From assembly GCA_027030285.1 (NCBI GenBank), contig JALVFC010000568.1, positions 1 through 19,586 of the forward strand: a stretch of DNA of 19,586 bases, written 5' to 3'. Position numbers and translations under genes: made by a program. The notes under the pieces were generated by a model. The model had not been told where the DNA came from and ran no database searches. It worked only from the letters and a program-made list of their open reading frames with translations. This DNA comes from Thiotrichaceae bacterium. GTDB taxonomy: Bacteria; Pseudomonadota; Gammaproteobacteria; Thiotrichales; Thiotrichaceae. Position 1 is the first letter of the stretch; each line of letters starts with the position of its first letter. Positions 5,566-13,473 of the stretch are shown piece after piece.

Positions 5566-7083
5566 TTATTTTTCTGGAGGGGCTGTGAAACTCAGTTGCA
5601 CAAGTGTACCCTCTCCTTCTTCACTTTCAAACTGTATCTCGCCATTAATTCGACTTGCACGTTCCTGCATGATTGTTAAGCCAATATGCTCACCTGTATG
5701 CTCATTTTCAACAACCGATGAGTCATCAATACCTACGCCATCATCTTCGACAAGAATCCGGCAATCCCCTTCATCAGAACTATACATAAGAATCCGTACT
5801 GTTTCAGCTTTGCTATGTTTGCGAACATTTGCCAGTGCCTCCTGGACAATACGCACAGCTTCGATTTCTATGTCTCTTGCTATATCACCCATGTGCCAGT
5901 TCTGATAGAAAAAGACATCCAGTCCGGTGTCCACCTGAAAACGCTTTGCCAATCGTTCAATGGAGCGTACCAGACCTTTGCCATCAATGGGTGCGCGGAA
6001 ATCTGTAATGAGGCTGCGCAACTCGGTATTGGCATCATCAATAATGGCTTCCAGTCCTTCCAGTTCACCCCAGATCACCTCTTCATCCGCTGTATTCAGG
6101 GAATCATCAAGCAGGCGCACTTTATAACGCATGCTGGCGAGTGTTTGAGCTAGTGAGTCATGCAACTCATGCGCCATTCTCGTGCGTTCCTCCATAATGG
6201 AGAGCAAACGGGATTCATCATCGGTATTCGCTTTTTCAATCGCCATACCAAGGTGTTGACCTAGGCTTAGTAAAAGTTCATGTTCATCATCTATTTTTGG
6301 GTGATCTTCCTTGCTTACAGAGATATTGTAGACACCCAGCATTTTTTCACGGTATTGAATCGGAATCACTATTTCTTCGGTTTCTGGATCAGGCTTACCA
6401 ACTGTCACACAAGTATCAATTGAACCATTTTTGTCGAGTAGTTTGACTGTGACCGATTTTGCATTCACAACATCTTTCAGGGTATGCATGAAACGATCCA
6501 GTAACCCCTGTAAGCTATGCGATCTGTTGATACAGGAAGCAACATCATACAATACGCTTAGATAATGCTGTTTTTGCTGAATATATTGCTCCTGCTCAAG
6601 CAGACGACGCTCCAGTTTTCCGGCAATCTGCTGATAATCTATTGAGATGCTATTGAGGTGATTACGTAAATGGTATGATGGGCAGAAGGTATTTCTTACC
6701 GGCATTCTGTGTGATAAATGCCCGCTGCGCAAAGATTCTACCCAGTAAGTAAGGTCACTACCAAAGCGGGAGAACTCACGCCAGACCCAGTATATCAATA
6801 TCAGACTTCCCAGACCTGAGACAACCCATAGTGCTGTCATAACCGCTGGCACCCAGTCAGGTTTGTCAACACGAGCTTCTACCCAGAAATAGGTTGCTCC
6901 GATAATGATGAAAAGTGAGAACAGAAACAGCATAACCACTTTGATCTGCCAGGGAAAAAGAATAGCCGGAACAGATTTGAGTGAACCTTGTTTATTGTTA
7001 TCCGACAGCGATGCCGATTGAACAGGTGAAACCTCTTCATGGGTATACGCTTTAACAAGGGGAATGCTTTGTTCTGAGGACAT
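5566..7083 (-). CDS. NarX-like sensor histidine kinase with GAF domain
   Basis: This is a 505-residue kinase. Two transmembrane helices (about 44-66 and 79-101) flank a periplasmic loop of only about 12 residues, so there is no room for a periplasmic sensor domain. A short HAMP-like linker (about 105-160) leads to a GAF-like domain (about 175-283), then HisKA_3 with RMAHELHDSLAQTLASMRYK, where H308 is the expected phosphoacceptor. An HATPase_c domain follows (N-box NVRKHSKA, DDGVGI, GEHIGLTIMQERA). The architecture resembles NarX without its P-box sensor. C134 in the linker and C184 and C225 in the GAF region are possible redox or thiol sensing residues (inference). The ATG is 3 bp after the dsrR stop and followed by the response regulator gene, so it probably belongs to the dsrNR transcript. 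Confidence 0.92.
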   Translation of the reverse strand: MSSEQSIPLVKAYTHEEVSPVQSASLSDNNKQGSLKSVPAILFPWQIKVVMLFLFSLFIIIGATYFWVEARVDKPDWVPAVMTALWVVSGLGSLILIYWVWREFSRFGSDLTYWVESLRSGHLSHRMPVRNTFCPSYHLRNHLNSISIDYQQIAGKLERRLLEQEQYIQQKQHYLSVLYDVASCINRSHSLQGLLDRFMHTLKDVVNAKSVTVKLLDKNGSIDTCVTVGKPDPETEEIVIPIQYREKMLGVYNISVSKEDHPKIDDEHELLLSLGQHLGMAIEKANTDDESRLLSIMEERTRMAHELHDSLAQTLASMRYKVRLLDDSLNTADEEVIWGELEGLEAIIDDANTELRSLITDFRAPIDGKGLVRSIERLAKRFQVDTGLDVFFYQNWHMGDIARDIEIEAVRIVQEALANVRKHSKAETVRILMYSSDEGDCRILVEDDGVGIDDSSVVENEHTGEHIGLTIMQERASRINGEIQFESEEGEGTLVQLSFTAPPEK

Positions 7084-7086
7084 GTG

Positions 7087-7401
7087 TTAACTGCCTGGTG
7101 CTTTATAATTTGGGTCGTTGGGATTGATGAAAATAAATTCCATCTTTCCATCAATTTCTACAAAATCAAGCGTCATACCATCAACCAGTGGTTCGCTTGC
7201 TTCATCAACGATAATATTAACACCGTCGATCTCTACTTTGGTATCACTCGCATCAATATTGTCATCAAAGCCCATCAGATAATGAAAAGCCCCGCTGGAT
7301 TGTACTTTTATGGCAATTCTAAGTGGCAGATCAGGTGTATTGGTTTCTGCTCGTGATTTGGCAATTTGCTCTTTTGCAGTGTCAGTCACTGTAAGTTTCA
7401 T
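7087..7401 (-). CDS. dsrR: DsrR, IscA/ErpA-like protein lacking cysteines
   Basis: This is a 104-residue A-type scaffold-like protein (HesB/IscA fold) starting MKLTVTDTAKEQIAKSR. The three cysteines that bind Fe-S clusters in IscA are all missing; there is no cysteine in the protein. That matches A. vinosum DsrR, which is known to lack them and to be needed for efficient sulfur oxidation. The position directly after dsrN (2 bp gap) is the usual one. CAGGA lies 7 nt before the ATG. Its role is thought to be in maturation or expression of Dsr proteins in the cytoplasm rather than cluster carriage. The next gene, 3 bp downstream, is a histidine kinase, not dsrS. Confidence 0.92.
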   Translation of the reverse strand: MKLTVTDTAKEQIAKSRAETNTPDLPLRIAIKVQSSGAFHYLMGFDDNIDASDTKVEIDGVNIIVDEASEPLVDGMTLDFVEIDGKMEFIFINPNDPNYKAPGS

Positions 7402-7403
7402 AG

Positions 7404-8831
7404 TTATTCCTGTTGCTGTTTTATCTTGTGAATAAAGTCGATAAAGCGTTTTGTCCAGTGATATTTGCTGGTGTCACGCATATGTGAATATGAGGCTAGA
7501 AGATTTTTATACAACCAGCCATCATGTTGACCGTCTATCCCCGTGCCGCGCTCTACACCATAGACAAAAGTACCTTTCTGGGTCAATTTACCTTCTGCGT
7601 CCTGTAGCTTTGAATAATGGAATTCATGCGCCGAGATAGATGCTGATGGCTGGTTTCGGCTGTCAGCAGGCCAGGGCATCTCAGCACGTTCATACAAGCG
7701 TACATAGCCACGTCCCTGAGGCCGCTGATTCATCACGGCTTTGGCTGGTATCACACCAACCATTGGCCAGGTCTCGCCCTGCCAGTTGATCGATTCGGAT
7801 AAATACATCAAACCGCCACACTCGGCATAGACTGGCATACCGTTTTCAATGGCATTATGAATAGCGTTGCGTAACCCTGTATTCTCGCTTAGTTGCTGCA
7901 TCTGTGTTTCGGGGAAACCACCACCGATAAATAAGGCATCAATTTCGGGCAATGTCTGGTCTTGCAGCGTATCTATTGATATCAGAGTGGCTCCATGGGA
8001 TCGCAACGAGTCAAGATCATCTGCATAGTAAAACCCAAAGGCGGCATCTCGGCAAATGCCTATTTTAACAGGTTGTGCTGCTGTAATTTTGGTTTTCTTA
8101 TTCTTATTTATCTGATTTTCTGAGTGATACTCTGCAATTGGTGATCCCTGTTTTGCTATTTCCAGTAGCTTGTGCAAATCGACCTGTTGCTGAACTCTAT
8201 CGGCAATCAGCGAAATACGTGTAAGTGCTTTATCTGCTTCGTTGTATGGCATTAGCCCCAAATGCCTTTCTGCCAGCAACATGTCTGAAGAGCGATGTAC
8301 TGCACCTAAAACAGTCAGGTCAGTATAATGTTCTGCTATTTGTACAAGTTTGTTTTCGTGTCTGGAACCACCGACCTTATTAAAGATGACACCAGCAATA
8401 TTGACGCCTGCATCGAATGCCTGATAACCCAGCAATAACGGGGCAATACCTCTGGTCATACCTTCCACATCCAGCACCAGAATAACTGGTGCACCAGTCA
8501 GCTTCGCCATCGCAGCATTACTGGTACTGCCATCAAGTTCAAGACCGTCATACAAGCCTTTATTGCCTTCAATGAGCACGATGTCCCGGTCGCTACTATT
8601 GCGATCGAGCAGTTGCAGAATCTCATCATGTGACATGGTATTAAAGTCGAGGTTATAGCAGGCATTTTGACTAGCAGCTGCCAGCCACAAAGGGTCGATA
8701 TAATCCGGGCCTTTTTTTAGTGGTTGTACACGTTTTCCAAGTCTGGTTAGTGCTGCACAAAGACCCAACGATAATGTTGTTTTACCGGAAGATTTGTGTG
8801 CTGCCGAAATGTAGATTCGAGGTATAACCAT
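7404..8831 (-). CDS. dsrN: DsrN, siroheme amidase (CbiA/CobB-like)
   Basis: This is a 475-residue homologue of cobyrinate a,c-diamide synthase. The N-terminal ATPase domain begins IPRIYISAAHKSSGKTT with the P-loop at residues 9-19. The C-terminal class I-like glutamine amidotransferase domain has the nucleophile C338 in YAECGGLMYL and a later SAHEFHYS motif. In sulfur oxidisers DsrN makes siroamide, the amidated siroheme used by DsrAB, in the cytoplasm. I chose the ATG at 8829-8831, which puts IPRIYISAAHKSSGKTT near the N-terminus as in the family. A TTG seven codons upstream would add SSCIYS and has no better ribosome site. A terminator-like hairpin lies just upstream, so dsrN may depend on read-through or its own promoter. 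Confidence 0.95.
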   Translation of the reverse strand: MVIPRIYISAAHKSSGKTTLSLGLCAALTRLGKRVQPLKKGPDYIDPLWLAAASQNACYNLDFNTMSHDEILQLLDRNSSDRDIVLIEGNKGLYDGLELDGSTSNAAMAKLTGAPVILVLDVEGMTRGIAPLLLGYQAFDAGVNIAGVIFNKVGGSRHENKLVQIAEHYTDLTVLGAVHRSSDMLLAERHLGLMPYNEADKALTRISLIADRVQQQVDLHKLLEIAKQGSPIAEYHSENQINKNKKTKITAAQPVKIGICRDAAFGFYYADDLDSLRSHGATLISIDTLQDQTLPEIDALFIGGGFPETQMQQLSENTGLRNAIHNAIENGMPVYAECGGLMYLSESINWQGETWPMVGVIPAKAVMNQRPQGRGYVRLYERAEMPWPADSRNQPSASISAHEFHYSKLQDAEGKLTQKGTFVYGVERGTGIDGQHDGWLYKNLLASYSHMRDTSKYHWTKRFIDFIHKIKQQQE

Positions 8832-8853
8832 AGAATAAATGCAGCTACTCAAT

Positions 8854-8883
8854 AAAACGAAAAAGCCGGCAACAGCCGGCTTT
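8854..8883 (-). terminator. Factor-independent terminator/attenuator between dsrP and dsrN
   Basis: On the minus strand a 9-bp perfect stem (AAAGCCGGC/GCCGGCTTT, 8862-8883) closes a TGTT loop. It is followed by T-rich sequence: TTTTT, CG, then TTTT. It lies after the dsrP stop and 30 bp before the dsrN ATG. It has the form of an intrinsic terminator, which inside this gene string would reduce expression of dsrNR and the regulators below. Confidence 0.8.
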
Positions 8884-8904
8884 AATAATACCTGTCAAGC
8901 GTAA

Positions 8905-10125
8905 CTATTTTGCATGTGGGTCAACCACGCTGTCAGCTAGCGATGCTGGCATAAACCGTAAAACTTTAACGGCGACTGTAACCATAGCCAGAAAAAGCGC
9001 TACCCCGAATAATCCCAAAAGCAGCTCCCACATACTTGGTGAGTACGAGTTCACAACACCATCAAAATAGCTGCTGCTGACCTCAGAGTTAGGGAATAGG
9101 ACAAGCGGATAAGCCTGACCGCCGATAACAATAACGTATAACAAAGCAAAGCCACCAAGTGCAGTTAGAACAGCAGCTGCCATAAGAGCTGTGCGGTTAT
9201 TCTTCAGAAAACGGCAGAAGATCAAACCAACAGGTAACAGCGTACCTACCAGAATGTAACCAATCCAGAACAGGTTTGAATAAAAATTGCCACCACCCAG
9301 GATAAAGCCTTCAACGCCGTGATGCTCTGTGGCATACAGGTTTGTCAGGTGGCGAGTAACTTCTAACAACAGCACTCCAAGGATAAAAACAGCCAGTAAA
9401 TATCTAAGTCTGTTTAGTACGGTATCCCCTACTTCACGCTGAGTCCACTTATATGCTGCCATTAATACAATAATGAATATGGCAAGACCTAATGAGAAGG
9501 ACAACACAATGAATTCAGGAGCTAAAATAGCGGCATCAAAAGCCTGTCTTGCAACAAGAAACCCAAAAATCGAACCTGTACCAGTGGTCAGAATCAAACG
9601 CCAGGTAAAAGCACTAACACCTATAGGCTTGTAGAGTTTTTTGGCAATTTTTGAACGTGACATCATTGCCCACAGATATAAACCAACCAAAGCCAGAAAA
9701 CCTGAGTACAGAATCATGTTCCAGGCAAAGATAGATTTGAAGTTTAAATGACCTTTTGCCATTTCAATGACGTGATCAGAACGCCCTAGGTCAAGCACCA
9801 GAATAGCCAGACCACCAACAAGCAGGGCTATCGCAATTAGCCCTGATAATCGCCCCAATGGTTGATATATCTTTTTGCCGAATACAGTACCAATAGAACC
9901 GACATTTAAAGCACCGGATGCGGCAACAATCAAAAAGATAGCAAAGATATGTGGCAAGCCCCATACAATCTGGTTATTCATGCCGGAGATATAGTGTCCA
10001 TGATGCTCCATGGTAAAAAAAGCAACGATACCGCCTAACAGGAACAGACCAAAAAAGCCTAACAATCCATAATAGCCGATGCCATTATTTTCAACTTCGC
10101 TATAGATAACTTGTTTATTACTCAT
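8905..10125 (-). CDS. dsrP: DsrP, NrfD-type membrane quinone-interacting subunit
   Basis: This is a 406-residue polytopic inner membrane protein of the NrfD/PsrC family, with about ten hydrophobic helices and no cofactor-binding motif of its own. It begins MSNKQVIYSEVENNGIGYYG. It exchanges electrons between quinone/quinol and the periplasmic partners DsrO and DsrJ of the DsrMKJOP complex. The ATG lies 2 bp after the dsrO stop; a weak AAGG is upstream, so translation is probably coupled. It is the last gene before the internal terminator-like hairpin. The call rests on the family-like helix pattern and its fixed place after dsrO. Confidence 0.94.
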   Translation of the reverse strand: MSNKQVIYSEVENNGIGYYGLLGFFGLFLLGGIVAFFTMEHHGHYISGMNNQIVWGLPHIFAIFLIVAASGALNVGSIGTVFGKKIYQPLGRLSGLIAIALLVGGLAILVLDLGRSDHVIEMAKGHLNFKSIFAWNMILYSGFLALVGLYLWAMMSRSKIAKKLYKPIGVSAFTWRLILTTGTGSIFGFLVARQAFDAAILAPEFIVLSFSLGLAIFIIVLMAAYKWTQREVGDTVLNRLRYLLAVFILGVLLLEVTRHLTNLYATEHHGVEGFILGGGNFYSNLFWIGYILVGTLLPVGLIFCRFLKNNRTALMAAAVLTALGGFALLYVIVIGGQAYPLVLFPNSEVSSSYFDGVVNSYSPSMWELLLGLFGVALFLAMVTVAVKVLRFMPASLADSVVDPHAK

Positions 10126-10127
10126 AC

Positions 10128-10865
10128 TCAGATACCTTGATAACGTACACCAGTGTTTAAACCCAGATCAGCTCGTATCTGCTTGCCACCTTTGGCTTTC
10201 AGAGCCTGGCTAATCTCACTGTTTTCGTCGTTTAAATCACCAAATATAATGGCACCATTAGATGCTTCTACACATGCCGGGAGTTGTCCCTTATCAATCC
10301 GGTGTACGCACATGGTGCAGGACTCAACAGTGCCCTTACCCCTGGGTGAATGCGGCTTCTGATCGAATAATGCTTCATGTACCAGGCTACGCGCCTTATA
10401 TGGACATGCCATCATGCAGTAACGACAGCCAATACAGATATGCTTATTCACCAGTACGACGCCATCTTTACGTCTGAACGATGCACCAGTTGGGCAAACG
10501 TCTGCACAAGGCGCAGTTTCACAGTGTTGACACATCACTGGCAGATCAAATTCATGACCAGTTAGCTTTTCTTTAACATGTACGGTGCGAACCCACTGTG
10601 CCTTTTGTTTGTCATTGGACTCTTCTTCATGCCCCCAGCCATGCTCCTGCTGACAGGCATCGACAACTGTCTGCCCGCCGTTAGGTAGGCGGTCAATGTC
10701 AATCAGCATACCCCAGCGATTTTTATTACTAATTTCATCACCGGGAGCTTTTGCACCAGCTTGTCTTAGTAGCAACCCGGGTGCAATAGTAATTGCCGTT
10801 GCAGTACCCGCAACACCCATCAAGAACTTGCGGCGGTATGCATCAATGTTATTAGTGTTATTCAT
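10128..10865 (-). CDS. dsrO: DsrO, periplasmic Tat-exported ferredoxin-like iron-sulfur subunit
   Basis: This is a 245-residue protein with an N-terminal twin-arginine signal (YRRKFLMGVAG, followed by a hydrophobic core ending near AGAKA). Cysteine clusters at MCQHCETAPCADVCPTGA, HICIGCRYCMMACPYKAR and CTMCVHRIDKGQLPACVEAS support several [4Fe-4S] clusters of the DMSO reductase beta-subunit type. It sits on the periplasmic face with DsrJ and DsrP. The start is the ATG at 10863-10865, with GGAGG 8 nt before it. The ATG five codons upstream is part of that GGAGG region itself. The gene overlaps the end of dsrJ by 8 bp, so translation is coupled. Confidence 0.95.
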   Translation of the reverse strand: MNNTNNIDAYRRKFLMGVAGTATAITIAPGLLLRQAGAKAPGDEISNKNRWGMLIDIDRLPNGGQTVVDACQQEHGWGHEEESNDKQKAQWVRTVHVKEKLTGHEFDLPVMCQHCETAPCADVCPTGASFRRKDGVVLVNKHICIGCRYCMMACPYKARSLVHEALFDQKPHSPRGKGTVESCTMCVHRIDKGQLPACVEASNGAIIFGDLNDENSEISQALKAKGGKQIRADLGLNTGVRYQGI

Positions 10866-11313
10866 GATCAGCACCTCCATTCAAGGCAGCATGTGTGCTA
10901 TCTGAGGGAGCGGCACCTTCTGGATTATCAGAGTGACACTCAAAACAATCTAATGTAACCCCTACATAAGCATGACAGGTAGCACAGAAATGCTCGGGAT
11001 TTAAATGGTGATCTGCTGTGAGATAATTGACAGGCTTGCCACTGGCATCACTAGCTGGTACATGGCAATTTATACAGCCCTTAAAACTGTGTTTTGAGGA
11101 ACGGACGCCCTCATACATAGTTTCGTCACGCTCATGTAAAATAAATTCCATGTGATTCCTGCGCATCACATCCGTTGGTTCAACACAGTGTTCCGCCTTT
11201 GCTTTAGCGGTTTCAACACGCGGCTCAGGAGCTGTGTCTCCACAGCCTGTAAGCAGCGCCGTCAAACCGATTATTGCAGCCAGGGCAAGAACGTTGTGGA
11301 CTTTGCCAAACAT
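10858..11313 (-). CDS. dsrJ: DsrJ, periplasmic triheme cytochrome c
   Basis: This is a 151-residue cytochrome with three heme c sites: CINCH (C80), CATCH (C110) and CFECH (C123). C43 (AEHCVEP) lies before the first heme and is the likely counterpart of the unusual cysteine heme ligand described for A. vinosum DsrJ. The N-terminus has one basic residue, a hydrophobic helix (about 8-21) and then LTGC at 21-24, which fits a lipobox. In A. vinosum the signal is described as an uncleaved anchor; here lipidation is an alternative. AGGAG lies 6 nt before the ATG at 11311-11313, which decides the start against a long upstream open frame. It is part of DsrMKJOP, acting in the periplasm. Confidence 0.95.
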   Translation of the reverse strand: MFGKVHNVLALAAIIGLTALLTGCGDTAPEPRVETAKAKAEHCVEPTDVMRRNHMEFILHERDETMYEGVRSSKHSFKGCINCHVPASDASGKPVNYLTADHHLNPEHFCATCHAYVGVTLDCFECHSDNPEGAAPSDSTHAALNGGADHE

Positions 11314-11354
11314 AGCAACTCCTATTTTAAATCCTTTGATCAACCAGTTAAGGC

Positions 11355-13361
11355 TTAACCACCGAGACCCATTTCGATATAACCCGTTGGACAAACGTCG
11401 GCACAGATATGACAACCCACACACCTGTCATATGCTGTTGCAACATAACGCCCTGTAGAAGCCTGCGCTGGTGGAACTTTATAAACTGCATCTTGAGGAC
11501 AGTAAATAACACAGTTATCACACTCAAAACACATACCACAGCTCATGCACCGATCGGCTTCAGCTTTAGCCAAATCATCTGATAAACCAGCCATGCGCTC
11601 ATGGAAGTGCCCCAATACTTCATCTGCACTTGGTACATCTTCAGTTCGTTTAATGCGATCAGCCTTTTCGAAGTGTCCCAGGAACAAATCTGTTGATGAA
11701 ACGATTTCATGTTCAGAGCGATCATCAAAGTTATGTACTGCATAGTCCAGTGAGTCTGTGCCGCGCAAGTCATCAGTCTTGGCTTCATCATAAGGTTTAG
11801 GATTACGACCAATCATTTCGAGGTTTTCCAGCAGATCAAAGTGATGCTTATCTACCTTAGGGCGTTTACTAAACTTATGGCTGGTAAAATATTCGTTAAT
11901 AGTCTCGGCAGCAATTGAAGCCTGACCTATTGCAGTAGTCAAAAGGTGTGGGCGAATAATATCACCCGCAGCGAAATGCTTCTCTTTTCCGGGAACTTGA
12001 TAGAATTGGTCTGCATCAATGGCGTTACGCTCATTTCCTAAATCCTCAAGACCATCGAGATCACCAAACTGCCCAATAGCAGAAACGATAAGATCAGCCT
12101 CAATGACAGTCTCTTTGCCACCCTCTTTAGGTTTAGGCATATTGCCTTCCATGACAGCTTCAACAACTTTCAGACCGGTTGCACGACCATTCTCGTCAAC
12201 AACAATCTCAGTTGGCATAACCTCAGTAAGGATGGTCACCCCCTCTTTCAAGGCATCTTGAACCTCATGCTCAGCAGCTGTCATTTGATCAAGCGGGAAC
12301 AGTGAAGTCAAAGTAACTTCAGTGGGTAATTTGTTTTCTGGATTTGTCTCGTGTGTAGCTTTACCCGTAGCTGTATCTTCAGGATTCTCGCTATAACCTT
12401 CAATTGTACCAATGCGACGGGAGACTGACACAACGTCGATAGATGTATCACCACCACCTACACAAACTACTTTAGGAGCAGTATATTTCATGTCTCCTCG
12501 GTTGAAGGCCTCAAGAAACTCAACCGCAGTCACTGCATTAGGTACATCATTCCAGTTATCAACAAACAGTCCACGCCCTTTTTTACATCCTAGCGCCCAT
12601 AGAATTGCGTCATACTCATTCTCTAGCTCTTCGACACTGACATCTTTACCAACTCGGGTATTCAAACGAACCTCAACACTATCCATGTTGGTAATACGTT
12701 CGATTTCAGAGTCCATCTTGTCACGTGGCACACGATACCCAGGAATACCATAACGAGCCATACCCCCCAGCTGAGGATGATCATCAAAAATAGTTGAAGC
12801 ATGCCCCATCTTACGTAACTGGTAAGCAGCAGTTAAACCCGCAACACCACCCCCGATAATGGCAACCTTCTTACCAGATAGCGGTGCTGAGTCATCAAAA
12901 GAAAGCCCAAGCTCAATACCACTGTCGCCAATGTACTGTTCCACAGCGTTGATGCCAACAAAATCATCAACATCATTACGATTACAACTATCCTGACAAG
13001 GTGCTGGGCAAACACGCCCCATCATAGAAGGGAAAGGATTCGCTTCAGTAGAACGACGGAAGGCATATTCCTGCATCTGCTTTAATGCGATGGCTTCTTT
13101 TTCCTCTTTACTCAGGTCACCAGCAGGAGCTTCAAACCCTATTGGCTTTTCAATGCCACGGACGATTTGCAACCAGCCACGAATGTCTTCACCCGCAGGG
13201 CAACCGCCCTGACAAGGAGGTGTTTTCTGGATATAAGTAGGACACTTGTATGATGTATCTTCACGGAAGATTTTTTCAGCCATGCTGTCCCAAGTATGAT
13301 CGCCGTCTTCAAAGCGGCGGAAAGTATACTCCATTGTCTTGTCGTCTGGTGATGTTGCCAT
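11355..13361 (-). CDS. dsrL: DsrL, NAD(P)H-linked iron-sulfur flavoprotein
   Basis: This is a 668-residue protein related to the small subunit of glutamate synthase (GltD). Residues 40-126 hold the N-terminal cysteine motifs (CPTYIQKTPPCQGGC, CPAPCQDSCNR). An FAD site lies at about 165-180 (KVAIIGGGVAGLTAAYQ) and an NAD(P) site at about 297-315 (KVVCVGGGDTSIDVVS). A further FAD segment has HFAAGDI. The C-terminus (605-657) is a two-cluster ferredoxin region (CMSCGMCFECDNC, then CVGCHICADVCP). In sulfur oxidisers DsrL binds DsrAB and passes electrons from sulfur oxidation to NAD(P)+ in the cytoplasm. AGGAG lies 7 nt before the ATG. As in A. vinosum it sits between dsrK and dsrJ, splitting the dsrMKJOP set. 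Length is close to the family norm. Confidence 0.97.
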   Translation of the reverse strand: MATSPDDKTMEYTFRRFEDGDHTWDSMAEKIFREDTSYKCPTYIQKTPPCQGGCPAGEDIRGWLQIVRGIEKPIGFEAPAGDLSKEEKEAIALKQMQEYAFRRSTEANPFPSMMGRVCPAPCQDSCNRNDVDDFVGINAVEQYIGDSGIELGLSFDDSAPLSGKKVAIIGGGVAGLTAAYQLRKMGHASTIFDDHPQLGGMARYGIPGYRVPRDKMDSEIERITNMDSVEVRLNTRVGKDVSVEELENEYDAILWALGCKKGRGLFVDNWNDVPNAVTAVEFLEAFNRGDMKYTAPKVVCVGGGDTSIDVVSVSRRIGTIEGYSENPEDTATGKATHETNPENKLPTEVTLTSLFPLDQMTAAEHEVQDALKEGVTILTEVMPTEIVVDENGRATGLKVVEAVMEGNMPKPKEGGKETVIEADLIVSAIGQFGDLDGLEDLGNERNAIDADQFYQVPGKEKHFAAGDIIRPHLLTTAIGQASIAAETINEYFTSHKFSKRPKVDKHHFDLLENLEMIGRNPKPYDEAKTDDLRGTDSLDYAVHNFDDRSEHEIVSSTDLFLGHFEKADRIKRTEDVPSADEVLGHFHERMAGLSDDLAKAEADRCMSCGMCFECDNCVIYCPQDAVYKVPPAQASTGRYVATAYDRCVGCHICADVCPTGYIEMGLGG

Positions 13362-13473
13362 GTTATTTCTCCTGTGGGTCCTTCGCTATGCGAATGTTTT
13401 ACACAAAATTCTCTAAATTAAATACTTTATCGAAACTTTACTTCAAGCCAAACCGCTATCTCGCTACATTTGA

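Noticed and set aside
11314..11424. 37-codon N-terminal extension of DsrJ
   Set aside because: It overlaps the end of dsrL and lacks a ribosome site, whereas the ATG at 11311-11313 has AGGAG and starts a normal signal sequence.
12412..12753. Plus-strand 113-codon open frame inside dsrL (and other antisense frames in dsr genes)
   Set aside because: Antisense shadow of a strongly conserved gene; no ribosome site, no family resemblance.
13362..13473. Possible regulatory element in the dsrK-dsrL gap
   Set aside because: Only a 5-bp hairpin near the dsrL ribosome site is visible, too small to claim a function.
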